DNA of 14,173 nt, taken from contig CBHWED010000067.1 of NCBI GenBank assembly GCA_966112795.1, forward strand, positions 1-14,173, in the 5' to 3' direction. The first letter of the stretch is position 1. Each line of letters begins with the position of its first letter. This DNA is from Croceibacterium_A sp966112795. GTDB taxonomy: Bacteria; Pseudomonadota; Alphaproteobacteria; Sphingomonadales; Sphingomonadaceae. The notes under the pieces were generated by a model. It worked only from the letters and a program-made list of their open reading frames with translations, did no database searches and was not told the origin of the DNA. Made by a program: the position numbers and the translations under genes. Of this stretch, positions 7,270 to 14,171 are shown one piece after another.

Positions 7270-7363
7270 ACGCCAACGGGGTTCCGATTTGATTGTGCAC
7301 TGCATCATGGATGACTCCGCTCGCGCAATTGGCTAACGCATAGGCACACAGCCGGAGGTGCCG

Positions 7364-8071
7364 ATGAAAAAGCTCTATCCCGATGCCGCAGCTGCGCTCG
7401 ACGGGCTCCTGTTCGATGGCATGCTGATCGCGGCGGGCGGTTTCGGCCTGTGCGGCATCCCCGAGCGGCTGATCGAAGCGATCGAGGCGAGCGGGGTGAA
7501 GAACCTGACGTTCGCCAGCAACAATGCCGGGATCGACAACGAGGGCATCGGCAAGCTGCTGCGCACCAAGCAGGTCGCCAAGATGATCAGCTCCTATGTC
7601 GGCGAGAACAAGGAGTTCGAACGCCAGTACCTCGCCGGTGAGCTCGAGGTCGAGTTCTGCCCGCAAGGCACGCTGGCCGAGCGCATGCGCGCGGGTGGCG
7701 CGGGCATTCCCGGGTTCTACACCAAGACCGGCGTCGGTACCCAAGTCGCCGAGGGCAAGGAAACCAAAGTGTTCGACGGCGAGGAGTACGTGCTCGAGCG
7801 CGGCATCTTCGCCGACCTCGCGATCGTCAAGGCGTGGAAGGCCGACGAGACCGGCAACCTCGTGTTCCGCAAGACCGCGCGCAACTTCAACCTGCCGGCC
7901 GCGACATGCGGCAAGGTCTGCGTGGTCGAGGTCGAGGACGTGGTCCCCGTGGGCAGCCTCGATCCCGACGGCATCCACTTGCCCGGGGTCTACGTGCAGC
8001 GGCTGATCGTCGGCGCGCCGTACGACAAGAAGATCGAGTTCACGACCACGCGCGAGCGGGAGGCGGCCTGA
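7364..8071 (+). CDS. scoA: 3-oxoacid (succinyl-CoA:acetoacetate) CoA-transferase, subunit A
   Basis: Alpha subunit of a family I CoA-transferase. With subunit B it moves CoA from succinyl-CoA to a 3-oxoacid such as acetoacetate, feeding ketone bodies into acetyl-CoA metabolism in the cytosol. The ATG at 7364 is chosen because GGAGG (7354-7358) sits 5 bases upstream; the GTG at 7358 overlaps that site and is unlikely. The 235-residue product has the usual length. It carries the glycine-rich GGFGLCGIP motif (residues 25-33), SNNAGID, CPQGTLAERMRAGGAGIPGFYT, TGVGTQVAEGKE and YVLERGIFADLAIVKAWKAD. These resemble the SCOT type more than the 3-oxoadipate type (PcaI). Its stop overlaps the next start (ATGA), so the three-gene operon is probably translationally coupled. 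The preferred 3-oxoacid cannot be read from sequence alone. Confidence 0.93.
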   Translation: MKKLYPDAAAALDGLLFDGMLIAAGGFGLCGIPERLIEAIEASGVKNLTFASNNAGIDNEGIGKLLRTKQVAKMISSYVGENKEFERQYLAGELEVEFCPQGTLAERMRAGGAGIPGFYTKTGVGTQVAEGKETKVFDGEEYVLERGIFADLAIVKAWKADETGNLVFRKTARNFNLPAATCGKVCVVEVEDVVPVGSLDPDGIHLPGVYVQRLIVGAPYDKKIEFTTTREREAA

Positions 8072-8409
8072 TGTTCGGCAGGAAGCAGGGCACTCATCCC
8101 GATGCGATCAGCATCGAAGGTCTCGATCTGCTCGACAAGTCGGTCGAGGTCGCGCGGCTGTGGGTCGAAAACGAGGGTCCCGCGACCTGCATCATCCAGC
8201 CGGAACGGCTCGAAGAACCCGAGATGTTCGGCATGTTGATGGTCGACGCGATCCGCCACGGCGCGAGAGCCTTCGCGCAGTGCTACGGCCTGACCGAGGA
8301 GGATGCCTTGCGCCGGATATGGCAAGGCGTCGACGCCGAACGCGGTGAACCGACTTCCCCGCTCGAGACGATCCGGAACTACGGCCAGAATTACGGGGAG
8401 CCCAACTGA
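8071..8409 (+). CDS. DUF5076-like small protein encoded between CoA-transferase subunits
   Basis: A 112-residue protein with no signal peptide or membrane helix. It begins MFGRKQGTHPDAISIEG, continues with LLDKSVEVARLWVENEGPATCIIQP, then EMFGMLMVDAIRHGARAFAQ and a Gln/Asn/Tyr-rich tail. I recall this pattern as DUF5076, a small alphaproteobacterial family of unknown function; I am fairly but not fully sure. The start ATG overlaps the scoA stop, and its own stop overlaps the scoB start, both as ATGA, with GGGAGG about 7 bases before the start. Such double coupling inside a two-subunit enzyme operon suggests that equal production with ScoA and ScoB matters. It could be an assembly or regulatory partner of the transferase, but nothing in the sequence shows this. 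Codon use resembles its neighbours, so there is no sign of a recent insertion. Confidence 0.8.
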   Translation: MFGRKQGTHPDAISIEGLDLLDKSVEVARLWVENEGPATCIIQPERLEEPEMFGMLMVDAIRHGARAFAQCYGLTEEDALRRIWQGVDAERGEPTSPLETIRNYGQNYGEPN

Positions 8410-9044
8410 TGCCCTGGACCCGCGACCAGATGGCAGCCCGCGCCGCGCAGGAATTGCAGGATGGGTTCTACGTCAACCTCGGCATCGGCATCCCCACGCT
8501 GGTGGCGAACCACATCCCGGCCGGGATGGAGGTCACGCTGCAGTCCGAGAACGGGATGCTCGGGATCGGCCCGTTCCCCTACCCCGACGAGGTCGACCCC
8601 GACCTGATCAATGCGGGCAAGCAGACGGTCAGCGCGCTGCCGCAGACCGCTTACTTCGACAGCGCGCAGAGCTTCGCGATGATCCGCGGCGGCCATATCG
8701 ACCTCGCCGTGCTCGGGGCGATGGAAGTGTCGGAGCAGGGCGACATCGCCAACTGGATGATCCCGGGCAAGCTGGTCAAAGGCATGGGCGGGGCGATGGA
8801 CCTCGTCGCCGGGGTCAAGAAGATCATCGTGGTGATGGAGCACGTCTCGAAGAACGGCGACCCCAAGTTCATTCCCGCGTGCACGCTGCCGCTGACGGGC
8901 AGGAACGTGATCGACATGATCGTGACCGACCTCTGCGTGTTCCAGCGGCCCGACCACGCGAGCCCGTTCCGGCTGGTCGAGCTGGCCCCGGACGTGACGG
9001 CGGACGAGGTCGCGGCGAAGACCACCGCACGGTACGAAGGATAG
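8409..9044 (+). CDS. scoB: 3-oxoacid (succinyl-CoA:acetoacetate) CoA-transferase, subunit B
   Basis: Beta subunit of the CoA-transferase, carrying the catalytic glutamate that forms the CoA thioester intermediate. The 211-residue product starts at the ATG at 8409, which overlaps the previous stop and follows GGGGAG (8395-8400). Family motifs: GFYVNLGIGIPTLVANHIP (residues 19-37), QSENGMLGIGPFP with the catalytic Glu at residue 47, MIRGGHIDLAVLGAMEVS, and GDIANWMIPGKLVKGMGGAMDLV. It pairs with ScoA, as in the usual two-gene SCOT organisation, here separated by the DUF5076-like gene. All expected motifs are intact. Two small hairpins without a T tract follow the stop (9058-9088) and may mark the 3' end of the operon. 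Confidence 0.94.
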   Translation: MPWTRDQMAARAAQELQDGFYVNLGIGIPTLVANHIPAGMEVTLQSENGMLGIGPFPYPDEVDPDLINAGKQTVSALPQTAYFDSAQSFAMIRGGHIDLAVLGAMEVSEQGDIANWMIPGKLVKGMGGAMDLVAGVKKIIVVMEHVSKNGDPKFIPACTLPLTGRNVIDMIVTDLCVFQRPDHASPFRLVELAPDVTADEVAAKTTARYEG

Positions 9045-9057
9045 CTCTGCGGCGATC

Positions 9058-9088
9058 ATAAGCCCGGCTTATCGAACCGGCGTTTCGA
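9058..9088 (+). terminator. Two small hairpins after scoB, weak terminator candidate
   Basis: ATAAGC-CCG-GCTTAT (9058-9072) is a perfect 6-base-pair stem with a three-base loop; TCGAA (9072-9076) and TTCGA (9084-9088) form a second stem directly after it. No T run follows, so this is at best a weak or Rho-assisted 3' end between scoB and the next gene. Confidence 0.3.
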
Positions 9089-9141
9089 TTGATTGGAGCG
9101 AGGGGGCGGTGGGCGCTAGCGCGGCCGCGAAGGGAGACGTC

Positions 9142-9828
9142 ATGAGCTACACGCTGATCACCGCCAACCGGAACTACTCGAGCTGGTCGCTGCGGCCCTG
9201 GCTGCTGATGAGCGCGCTGGGCATTCCGTTCGAGGACCGCCTCGAACAATTCACCAAGCCCGACAACTACGACGATTTCCGCCAGTTCTCGCCGACCGGG
9301 CAGGTGCCGCTGCTGCTCGACGGGACGCGGCGCGTGTGGGATTCGCTCGGCATCACGCTGTACCTTGCCGACCGCCACGACGGCGTGTGGCCAGAGGAGC
9401 CCGAGGCGCGCGCCTTCGCGCAGGCGGTGGTCGCCGAGATGCACGGCGGCTTCGGCGCGCTGCGCAACGACTGCACGATGAACGTCGGCGTGCGCGTCGC
9501 GACCAAGCCGAAGTCGCAAGCGCTCGAGCGCAACATCACTCGTGTTCGCGAGATCTTCGAGGAAGGGCTCGACCGCTTCGGCGCCCCGTGGCTCGCCGGC
9601 GCCGCATTCACCGCGGCCGACGCGTTCTATGCTCCGGTAGCCTTCCGCATCCGCACATACGGCCTCGACGTCGGCCGCGGCACCGAGTGGGTCGAGCGCA
9701 TGATCGCCCACCCGGCGATGCAGGAGTGGGAACGCCAGGCGCTCGCCGAGACCTGGCGCGAGGAAAGCCACGAGGCCGAAATCGCTGCCGCCGGAACGCT
9801 GACCGCGGATTATCGCCGCACCGCCTGA
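9142..9828 (+). CDS. Glutathione S-transferase family protein
   Basis: A soluble glutathione S-transferase-fold protein of 228 residues, expected to conjugate glutathione to an electrophile or to use it as cofactor; the substrate is unknown. The N-terminal thioredoxin-like domain has NRNYSSWSLRPWLL, in which Ser13 or Ser14 is the likely catalytic residue, the cis-proline motif GQVPLLLDG (Val55-Pro56), and VWDSLGI (Asp67-Ser68), which should bind the gamma-glutamyl group. The helical C-terminal domain contains APWLAGAAFTAADAFYAPVAFR with the N-capping box typical of the fold. I chose the ATG at 9142 because AAGGGAGA lies just upstream; an in-frame GTG at 9109 would add 11 residues absent from the family. 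It follows scoB after 97 bases and precedes the MFS gene by 75 bases. The family is clear, the subclass is not. Confidence 0.92.
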   Translation: MSYTLITANRNYSSWSLRPWLLMSALGIPFEDRLEQFTKPDNYDDFRQFSPTGQVPLLLDGTRRVWDSLGITLYLADRHDGVWPEEPEARAFAQAVVAEMHGGFGALRNDCTMNVGVRVATKPKSQALERNITRVREIFEEGLDRFGAPWLAGAAFTAADAFYAPVAFRIRTYGLDVGRGTEWVERMIAHPAMQEWERQALAETWREESHEAEIAAAGTLTADYRRTA

Positions 9829-9903
9829 TCGCGCTCGCCAAGCGGGATTTTCCTTGGCAATCAGGGCCCAGCCGCCGGTCGAGCGGCGTTGGGAGGATGT
9901 GCC

Positions 9904-11178
9904 TTGGCTTCATCGATGCGTCGCGATTCGCCGTGGTTGGCGCTGGTTCTGCTGACCGCGATCAGCACCGTCGGCTTCGTCGACCGGATCGTGATGAATG
10001 TGCTCGCGGTGCCGATCCAGGCCGAATTCGGACTCAGCGATACCCAGGTCGGACTGCTAACCGGGCTTGCCTTCGCGGTGCTCAACGTTGCGTTCGGCAT
10101 CGCCATTGCCCGTTACGCCGAGCGCGGGCGGCGGATGTCGCTGATCGCGCTTGGCACGCTGCTGTGGTCGCTCGCGACCGCTGCCTGCGGCCTGGTCACC
10201 AGCTGGATCCAGCTGCTGCTCGCGCGGATCGGCGTCGGCGTCGGCGAAGCGATCGGGCTGCCCGCCCCGGCGCAGTCGGTGATCTCGGACTACTTCCCGC
10301 CCGAGCGGCGCGCGACCGCGCTCAGCGTGTTCCTGCTGGCGCCCCCGATCGGCGCCTTCCTCGGCTCGGCCGGCGGGTCGTGGGTGGGGCAGGAGTTCGG
10401 CTGGCGCCACGCCTTCTTTATCGCGACCGTGCCCGGACTGATCCTCGCCGTGCTCGCCTGGGTGCTCATTGCCGAGCCGCCGCGCGGGCGGCACGACGCC
10501 GTGGCCGGCGACGAGGTGCCTTCGCTCGGCGCGGTGTTCCGCCGGCTGGTCGGGCTCGGCAGCGCCCGCCAGCTGTTGATCGGCTCGACGCTCGCCTCGG
10601 CGGTCGGGTTCGGCCTCAACAGCTTCATGGCCTTCCTGCTGGTGCGCAAGTTCGACTTCTCGCTCGCCGAGGCCGGGCTGTTCGCCGGCCTGCTGGCGAG
10701 CCTTCCCGGCGCGATCTCGGTGGTTGCCGGCGGGCGCCTCGCCGACTGGATCGGGCCGAGGAACCCGGCCGCCTATGCGCTGATCCCCGGCCTGTGCCTG
10801 CTCGTCGCCGCCCCGATCTACATCTTCGCAATCACCCGCGACGAAGCCACGCTGCTGCTGGTGCTGGTCTTCGTCGCGGCACTGTTCCAGTACACCTATC
10901 TCGGCGTCACCTTCGGCGTATTCCAGAACCTGCTCCATCCGCGCATGCGCGCGACGGGCACGGCGCTGCTCAACACGCTCTACACCCTGCTTGGCCAGGG
11001 GATGGGTCCGCTATTGGTCGGCTGGCTCAGCGACCGCCTCGCGCCCGAACTCGGCGACGGCAACGGCCTCGCCTACGCGATGGCGATCACCGCGGCGATC
11101 TACTTGTGGGCGGCAGCGCACTACCTGCTGGCCGGGCGGCATCTGAAGGGCGATCTCGCCGCCACGCGAACGGCCTGA
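9904..11178 (+). CDS. MFS transporter, spinster-like
   Basis: An inner-membrane major facilitator superfamily transporter of 424 residues with about 12 predicted helices. The N-terminal region (STVGFVDRIVMNVLAVPI, then FGLSDTQVGLLTGLAFAV) follows the pattern of spinster-like MFS proteins, which often carry organic anions or lipids. The loop between helices 2 and 3 has ARYAERGRRM in place of the classic D-R-x-G-R-R motif, and RIGVGVGEAIGLPA marks helix 4. The cargo cannot be predicted. The TTG at 9904 is chosen because GGGAGG (9891-9896) is 7 bases upstream; ATG 9916 is an alternative that would lose four residues, and TTG 9889 lies before the ribosome-binding sequence. A weak hairpin, GCCAAG/CTTGGC (9837-9858), lies in the gap after the GST gene. 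A link with the GST is possible but not shown. Confidence 0.9.
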   Translation: MASSMRRDSPWLALVLLTAISTVGFVDRIVMNVLAVPIQAEFGLSDTQVGLLTGLAFAVLNVAFGIAIARYAERGRRMSLIALGTLLWSLATAACGLVTSWIQLLLARIGVGVGEAIGLPAPAQSVISDYFPPERRATALSVFLLAPPIGAFLGSAGGSWVGQEFGWRHAFFIATVPGLILAVLAWVLIAEPPRGRHDAVAGDEVPSLGAVFRRLVGLGSARQLLIGSTLASAVGFGLNSFMAFLLVRKFDFSLAEAGLFAGLLASLPGAISVVAGGRLADWIGPRNPAAYALIPGLCLLVAAPIYIFAITRDEATLLLVLVFVAALFQYTYLGVTFGVFQNLLHPRMRATGTALLNTLYTLLGQGMGPLLVGWLSDRLAPELGDGNGLAYAMAITAAIYLWAAAHYLLAGRHLKGDLAATRTA

Positions 11179-11187
11179 GCGCGGCCG

Positions 11188-11210
11188 GCGACCGGCACAG
11201 AGCCGGTCGC
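11188..11210 (+). terminator. Hairpin after the MFS gene, probable transcript end
   Basis: GCGACCGGC and GCCGGTCGC form a perfect 9-base-pair stem around the loop ACAGA, 10 bases after the MFS stop. No T tract follows, so it may end transcription weakly or protect the mRNA 3' end. Confidence 0.45.
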
Positions 11211-11290
11211 GGCATGCTGCGAGGTGGTCTTGGGGAATATCTCGAGCGGGCGCGCCTCGGCAGGCACCATCCCCGCTCATCGATAACGGC

Positions 11291-11318
11291 GGCGAGGCTG
11301 CGGAGAACGCGCCTCGCC
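11291..11318 (-). terminator. Hairpin after metK, probable transcript end
   Basis: GGCGAGGC (11291-11298) and GCCTCGCC (11311-11318) form a perfect 8-base-pair stem with a 12-base loop, beginning 12 bases beyond the metK stop on the minus strand. There is no T tract. With the hairpin at 11188-11210, each convergent gene has its own nearby structure; between them (11211-11290) I see nothing. Confidence 0.4.
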
Positions 11319-11330
11319 CCCGGCGTGGGT

Positions 11331-12542
11331 TCAGGCCAGCGCGGCCTTGAGGTCGTCGACGAGGTCGGTCTTCTCCCACGGGAAGAAGTCGCCCTCGGGC
11401 GTGCGGCCGAAGTGGCCGTAAGCCGCGGTCTTGCGGTAGATCGGCTTGTTGAGGCCGAGGTGCGTGCGGATGGCGCGCGGCGTCAGGCCGCCGAGCTTGT
11501 CGATGCCCTGAATCGCGGCCTCGATCTTGTCGTCACCGACCACGCCGGTGCCGTGGGTGTCGACGTAGAGCGACAGCGGCTTCGACACGCCGATCGCATA
11601 AGCGAGCTGGATCGTGCAGCGCTTGGCGAGGCCCGCGGCGACGATGTTCTTGGCGAGATAGCGGCTGATGTAGGCCGCCGAACGGTCGACCTTGGTCGGA
11701 TCCTTGCCCGAGAACGCGCCGCCGCCGTGCGGGGCTGCGCCGCCGTAAGTGTCGACGATGATCTTGCGCCCGGTGAGGCCGGAGTCGCCGTCGGGACCGC
11801 CGATCTCGAACGAGCCGGTCGGATTGATGTGGTATTCGGTCCCGTTCGACAGCAGCTCGGCAGGCATCACGTCGGCGATGACCTGGCGCACGTAGGCGTG
11901 CAGCTCGGCTTCCTTGTCGCCCTCGTCGTAGCCCGGGGCGTGCTGGGTCGAGACGACGATCGCGGTCGCGGCGACCGGCCGGCCATTCTCGAACTTGAGC
12001 GTGACTTGGCTCTTGGTGTCGGGCTCGAGGAACGGCGCCGCGCCCGAGTGGCGGTCGGCGGCCATGCGCTCGAGGATCTTGTGGCTGTAGTCGAGCGTCG
12101 CCGGCATCAGGTCGGGGGTTTCGTCGCAGGCGAAGCCGAACATGATGCCCTGGTCGCCCGCGCCTTCGTCCTTGTTGCCGCCGGCATCGACGCCCTGCGC
12201 GATGTGCGCCGACTGCGGGTGCAGGTGGTTCTCGAAGGTCAGCGTCTGCCAGTGGAAGCCGGCCTGCTCGTACCCGATCTCCTTGACCGTGCGGCGCACG
12301 GTCGCCTCGACTTCCTCCTCGACGCCCGGCGCCCAGTTGCCGGACTCATCCATGATTCCCTTGCCGCGGATCTCGCCCGCGAGCACCACCAGCTGCGTCG
12401 TGGTCAGCGTCTCGCAGGCGACGCGCGCCTCGGGGTCCTTCGCCAGGAACAGGTCGACGATGGCGTCGGAAATCTGGTCGGACACCTTGTCCGGATGGCC
12501 TTCGGAAACGCTTTCGGAAGTGAACAGATAAGTCTGGCGCAT
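11331..12542 (-). CDS. metK: S-adenosylmethionine synthetase
   Basis: Makes S-adenosylmethionine from methionine and ATP in the cytosol, the methyl donor of the cell. The 403-residue product has the family's usual length (E. coli MetK is 384) and the expected motifs: GHPDK at residues 15-19, GEIRGKG at 56-62, the GAGDQG signature at 127-132, and the phosphate-binding glycine-rich GGGAFSGKD at 273-281. The start ATG at 12542 begins MRQTYLFTSESVSEGHPDK, and GAGGA lies 9 bases upstream (12552-12556 on the minus strand). It follows lnt after 42 bases on the same strand, so the two are probably co-transcribed; lnt-metK is a familiar alphaproteobacterial pair. The trmB gene that often follows metK in such operons is absent here, as a convergent transporter gene begins instead. 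Identification is secure. Confidence 0.98.
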   Translation of the reverse strand: MRQTYLFTSESVSEGHPDKVSDQISDAIVDLFLAKDPEARVACETLTTTQLVVLAGEIRGKGIMDESGNWAPGVEEEVEATVRRTVKEIGYEQAGFHWQTLTFENHLHPQSAHIAQGVDAGGNKDEGAGDQGIMFGFACDETPDLMPATLDYSHKILERMAADRHSGAAPFLEPDTKSQVTLKFENGRPVAATAIVVSTQHAPGYDEGDKEAELHAYVRQVIADVMPAELLSNGTEYHINPTGSFEIGGPDGDSGLTGRKIIVDTYGGAAPHGGGAFSGKDPTKVDRSAAYISRYLAKNIVAAGLAKRCTIQLAYAIGVSKPLSLYVDTHGTGVVGDDKIEAAIQGIDKLGGLTPRAIRTHLGLNKPIYRKTAAYGHFGRTPEGDFFPWEKTDLVDDLKAALA

Positions 12543-12556
12543 GCAGGTCGGTCCTC

Positions 12557-12595
12557 GGCCCCGGAGATGGTTTCGCCGCGGGGTCTAACGGGGCC
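12557..12595 (-). promoter_or_regulatory. Leader between lnt and metK with two competing hairpins
   Basis: On the minus strand the segment complementary to GGCCCCG (12557-12563) can pair either with the segment at 12589-12595 (seven pairs, spanning the lnt stop) or, through its CCCCG core (12559-12563), with CGGGG at 12579-12583. The two pairings exclude each other and lie directly before the metK ribosome-binding sequence (12552-12556). This could be a regulatory leader, but GC-rich sequence makes such pairings easy, and I recognise no known SAM-riboswitch core. Confidence 0.25.
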
Positions 12596-14171
12596 TCCGC
12601 CGCATGGCAACGGCGGCGAAGGCAAGGAATAATATCGCCCAAGCAAGGGCCAGCCAATTGCCGGCGCGGGCGAAAAGCGTCGGTGCCAGCGCGCCCGGCA
12701 CGACCCCGTCGATCCGCCCCGCGCGGTGCTGCGGCAGGTAGTGGCGCACCACCCCGTTCGGGGCGATCACCGCACTGATCCCGGTGGTGGTCGCGCGCAG
12801 CACCGGCAGCCCTTCCTCGATCGCCCGCATGCGTGCCTGCGCAAGGTGCTGCGGCGGTCCGAACGCCCCGAACCAGCCGTCGTTCGACGGGTTGAAGATA
12901 TAGTCGGGGCGGTTGCCGCGCTCGACGACCTGGCCCGAGAAGACGATCTCGTAGCACACCTGGACACCGGCGCGGCCGTGCGTGCCGAGGTCGAGCGTGC
13001 GCGGGCCGGGCCCGGGCAGGAAGTCGATCGTCCCGGCGACCAGCCGCGACAGCCCGAGCGGCTCGAGCAGCGGGCGCATCGGCAGGTATTCGCCGTAAGG
13101 CACGAGGTGCGCCTTGGCGTAGCCGCCGACGATCGCCCCGCGGCCATCGATCGCGGTAACCGAATTGTACGCCGCAACCGCGCGCGGGCCGGACTCGCCC
13201 TGGGCGATCTCGAGGTCGACCGCACCGGTCATCAACACGCTGCCCGAGCCGATCAGCCGGCCGATTCGCCGGCGCGCGAGCGCGGGATCGGCGAACGCGG
13301 TGGTGCGGTCGTAGTAGCGCTGCGGGTAGCCGGGCCGCAGGTAGTCGGCGAGGCCGGATTCGGGCCACAGCACGAGCCGGTGCTCGCCACCCTCGCGCGG
13401 CAGGCCGAGCTCGACCAGGCGGAGGAAGTTGGCTTCGTAGAGCGAGGGATCGTTGAGGCGGTCCTGCGTCAGGTCCGGCTGCACCAGCGTGAAGCGCAAG
13501 GTGCCTTCTGGCGCCGTCCGGGCCGGGAGGACCATGCCGACGCCGAGCAGGACGGCGACGATCGCCGCCGGCACCAGTCGCCGCTCGCGCACGAGCAGCG
13601 CGAGCGCCGTCGCAGCGAGCACGGCAAGGCCGGACAGCGCATAAGTCCCCATCCACGGCGACAGCGCGGCGAGGCCCGGGCGGTCGAACGGCCCGAGCAG
13701 GATCATCGCGAACGGGTTCCACGCGTAGCCGGTGAACACCGTCGCGCGGAGCAGTTCGGACACCGTCCAGCATCCCGCGAAGGCCAGCGCGAATGGCCAC
13801 GAGAGCCCTCGGCCGGCGAATGCCCGCGCGCCGAGCGCGGCGATCGCCGGATAGACCGCAAGGTAGAGCGAGAGCAGCGGCACCGCAGCCCAGCCGAGCG
13901 CGGCGGGCATCTCGGCCTGGTGGGTGAACGCCTCGGCGATCCAGTTGTTGGAGACGGTGAAGTGCGCGACGCCGAACAGCCAGCCGAGCCAGGCCGCGCG
14001 TTTCGCGTCGGGCGCCTCGGCGAGCAGCGCGGCGAACGCGGCCATCGCGGCGAGGGCCAGTGGCCACAGTCCGAGCGGCTGGAATCCGGTCGCCGAAAAC
14101 AGCCCGAGCGCCAGCGCGGCAAGGCGCGGGCGCCCGGTTATGTGCTGCCAGAGGCCCGCCAAACGCGACAT
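12585..14171 (-). CDS. lnt: Apolipoprotein N-acyltransferase
   Basis: Integral inner-membrane enzyme that adds the third acyl chain to the N-terminal Cys of lipoproteins, the last step of lipoprotein maturation, needed before most are sent to the outer membrane. The 528-residue product is close to the usual length (E. coli Lnt is 512). An N-terminal membrane part (residues about 15-215, with several helices) contains the FSATGFQPLGLWPLA and GYAWNPFAM motifs of the family. It is followed by the periplasmic nitrilase-type domain (about 225-490) with the catalytic triad Glu271 (LWPESG), Lys353 (GYAKAHLVPYGEYLP) and Cys406 (VCYEIVFSG), and then a final helix (about 505-522) with a basic RRRPR end. 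The ATG at 14171 lies at the window edge, so its ribosome-binding site and promoter are not visible, and a slightly longer start cannot be excluded. It precedes metK by 42 bases. Confidence 0.97.
   Translation of the reverse strand: MSRLAGLWQHITGRPRLAALALGLFSATGFQPLGLWPLALAAMAAFAALLAEAPDAKRAAWLGWLFGVAHFTVSNNWIAEAFTHQAEMPAALGWAAVPLLSLYLAVYPAIAALGARAFAGRGLSWPFALAFAGCWTVSELLRATVFTGYAWNPFAMILLGPFDRPGLAALSPWMGTYALSGLAVLAATALALLVRERRLVPAAIVAVLLGVGMVLPARTAPEGTLRFTLVQPDLTQDRLNDPSLYEANFLRLVELGLPREGGEHRLVLWPESGLADYLRPGYPQRYYDRTTAFADPALARRRIGRLIGSGSVLMTGAVDLEIAQGESGPRAVAAYNSVTAIDGRGAIVGGYAKAHLVPYGEYLPMRPLLEPLGLSRLVAGTIDFLPGPGPRTLDLGTHGRAGVQVCYEIVFSGQVVERGNRPDYIFNPSNDGWFGAFGPPQHLAQARMRAIEEGLPVLRATTTGISAVIAPNGVVRHYLPQHRAGRIDGVVPGALAPTLFARAGNWLALAWAILFLAFAAVAMRRRPR

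Larger units (their letters stand above)
7105..7308 (-). other. Candidate minus-strand small transcript (small RNA or small ORF)
   Basis: The terminator at 7072-7104 implies a minus-strand transcript ending there, yet only about 260 bases separate it from the divergent scoA start. Two short ORFs are possible. One starts at ATG 7308 with GGAG at proper spacing and runs 49 codons to a TGA at 7159-7161, but it uses ATA and AGA codons that are out of place in this genome. The other is in the frame ending with a TAA at 7142-7144, with GTG or TTG starts only; its last 30 residues contain four Cys (CKKC, then QSC and RTC). Neither has convincing codon use. A non-coding RNA fits as well: GCCTTTCAGGC (7124-7134 region) can form a small stem just before a pyrimidine-rich CCTCTCCC, which could pair with ribosome-binding sites. 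Limits are approximate. Confidence 0.3.
6953..7363. other. Intergenic region between divergent cdc48-like and scoA genes
   Basis: This 411-base gap is the longest stretch without a recognised gene. From 6953 to 7071 it is GC-rich and must carry the promoter of the Cdc48-type gene; the best I see is a weak minus-strand TTGCAA, 17 bases, TAGCTC arrangement upstream of that gene. At 7072-7104 lies an intrinsic terminator for minus-strand transcription. From about 7140 to 7345 the sequence is visibly richer in A+T and holds the inverted and direct repeats, the promoter candidate and the possible minus-strand transcript described separately. An 8-base inverted pair, GCGTTAGC (7248-7255) and GCTAACGC (7332-7339), also flanks the scoA promoter; this may be chance. 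I see no tRNA or known riboswitch. Confidence 0.7.

Noticed and set aside
7142..7978. Minus-strand ORF of 278 codons opposite scoA reaching into the intergenic region
   Set aside because: Most of it is antisense to the secure scoA gene. Only its last part, to the left of scoA, was kept as a weak short-ORF possibility.
12543..12584. Known SAM riboswitch upstream of metK
   Set aside because: The spacer is only 42 bases and I could not match it to a SAM-II or SAM/SAH core; only an unspecific hairpin observation was kept.
9336..12632. Plus-strand ORF of 1098 codons running through the GST and MFS genes and opposite metK
   Set aside because: It spans parts of three secure genes on both strands, is extremely Arg/Ala-rich and shows no domain; it is a shadow of high-GC coding sequence.
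12346..14067. Minus-strand ORF of 573 codons overlapping lnt and the start of metK in another frame
   Set aside because: It is an Arg/Ala/Pro-rich frame-shifted reading of lnt, whose own frame has the complete Glu-Lys-Cys triad.
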